DNA of 64,000 nt from Ferruginibacter sp. (GTDB taxonomy: Bacteria; Bacteroidota; Bacteroidia; Chitinophagales; Chitinophagaceae). Shown in pieces: positions 63,539-64,000 of this stretch (position 1 is its first letter; the number at the start of each line of letters is the position of its first letter). Under the pieces are notes generated by a model. It saw nothing but the letters and a program-made list of their open reading frames with translations. It made no database searches and was not told where the DNA came from. The stretch covers positions 1 through 64,000 of the forward strand of contig JABFRP010000003.1 of NCBI GenBank assembly GCA_013141115.1. The letters are read 5' to 3'. The position numbers and the translations under genes were made by a program.

Positions 63539-64000
63539 ATTATTAAATGAAATTTTTGAAATAAATAATGAAATCACAGAAAAATATGGGATTAGCAACA
63601 TTGATTTCTATGCAAACAAAATCAATTTCTGTTCAAAACATATTGGAGCTACTTATAGTTCACCAACAGAATTAAAAGACTACTGGATAAAGTATTTATT
63701 TTATTACCCTGATATTTGTATTGATAAAAGTAAAGCACTTACTCGTATAATCGAATCGTTTTTAGGACTAGACTTATTTGGTAACTATTTAATGAAGTAC
63801 AATTCTTGCGATTTTGACGAGGCAGGAAAATTTATTATGACTTATCCTGAAGATGAATTTAGTGAATTGTCGATAACTGTTCCCACAAGCTTGGATGTAA
63901 ATACTATAAAATTTGCTATTATGGTTATTGAAAAAATCACTACTTCAAGAATAAAAAACATTTATCTCTGGCATTTTACGCATCAATTAGCTGATAGTTC
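63507..64000 (+). CDS. Hypothetical protein, cut by window end
   Basis: At least 164 codons without a stop from the ATG at 63507: KFYTKKIVNELLNEIFEINN, later YWIKYLFYYPDICIDKSKAL, ESFLGLDLFGNYLMKYNSCD and IKFAIMVIEKITTSRIKNIY. Soluble, A+T rich in coding, not recognised. It overlaps the preceding gene, and the three genes form one transcription unit. Confidence 0.6.
   Translation, partial: MKFYTKKIVNELLNEIFEINNEITEKYGISNIDFYANKINFCSKHIGATYSSPTELKDYWIKYLFYYPDICIDKSKALTRIIESFLGLDLFGNYLMKYNSCDFDEAGKFIMTYPEDEFSELSITVPTSLDVNTIKFAIMVIEKITTSRIKNIYLWHFTHQLADS

Overview
The window looks like a chromosomal segment of a Bacteroidota bacterium, most likely a member of the Chitinophagaceae (inference; no rRNA is present). 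The reasons are low G+C, Bacteroidota-type -7 promoter boxes (TAnnTTTG), type IX secretion signals (type A C-terminal sorting domains and a gliding-motility-type C-terminus), TonB receptors, a family PF14121 putative porin and a NagB/PIG-L fusion.

Region 1, from 1 to about 13,980 and perhaps to 20,944, is accessory DNA, and nearly all its genes lie on the minus strand. It is cut into units by long palindromic sites resembling integron attC sites, at 1-23 (partial), 3272-3412, 4713-4856, 6245-6390, 10248-10387, 11537-11605, 11881-12083 and 13778-13980. In every unit the first nine or so bases are complementary to the last ones, even kilobases apart, and the pairs co-vary from unit to unit. This is expected if each unit came from a circular gene cassette. 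No integrase gene is visible, so the array is best described as a CALIN-like cassette cluster (attC sites without integrase). Cargo includes small enzymes and regulators (MmcQ/YjbR, DUF4440, esterase, DUF1569, VOC, AraC, GyrI-like, NIPSNAP, DUF1272, M24 peptidase), a TonB receptor/PepSY uptake unit, and two nuclease-like genes (a solo HsdR N-terminal domain and a PLD-helicase-associated protein). The largest unit carries a 1,544-residue Ig-like surface protein. The first 4.7 kb contain many single-base frameshifts, mostly in homopolymers.

Region 2, 21 to 30 kb, holds sucC, purine nucleoside phosphorylase, a putative porin, a TlpA-like thioredoxin, and a divergent DtxR-type regulator/TonB receptor pair with a clear palindromic operator between them. 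Region 3, 29.4 to 34.3 kb, is a compact set of unknown pathway: a CHAD-like protein, an ATP-grasp-like protein, a class I glutamine amidotransferase and a PGM1-like ATP-grasp ligase. Region 4, 34.5 to 48.9 kb, holds surface or secreted proteins and a glycan operon (GH20 hexosaminidase, GH29 fucosidase, NagB-PIG-L), plus a CocE/NonD-type hydrolase.

Region 5, 48.9 to 64 kb, is mainly housekeeping: pfkA-pyk, argS, an ABC-F ATPase, a GtrA-like protein, dnaK and several Bacteroidota-specific hypotheticals. It also has a candidate small RNA at 58.1-58.3 kb, an isolated cassette-like unit at 60.11-60.73 kb and a final set of three unrecognised genes running off the window end. No tRNA, rRNA, CRISPR array or insertion sequence was recognised.
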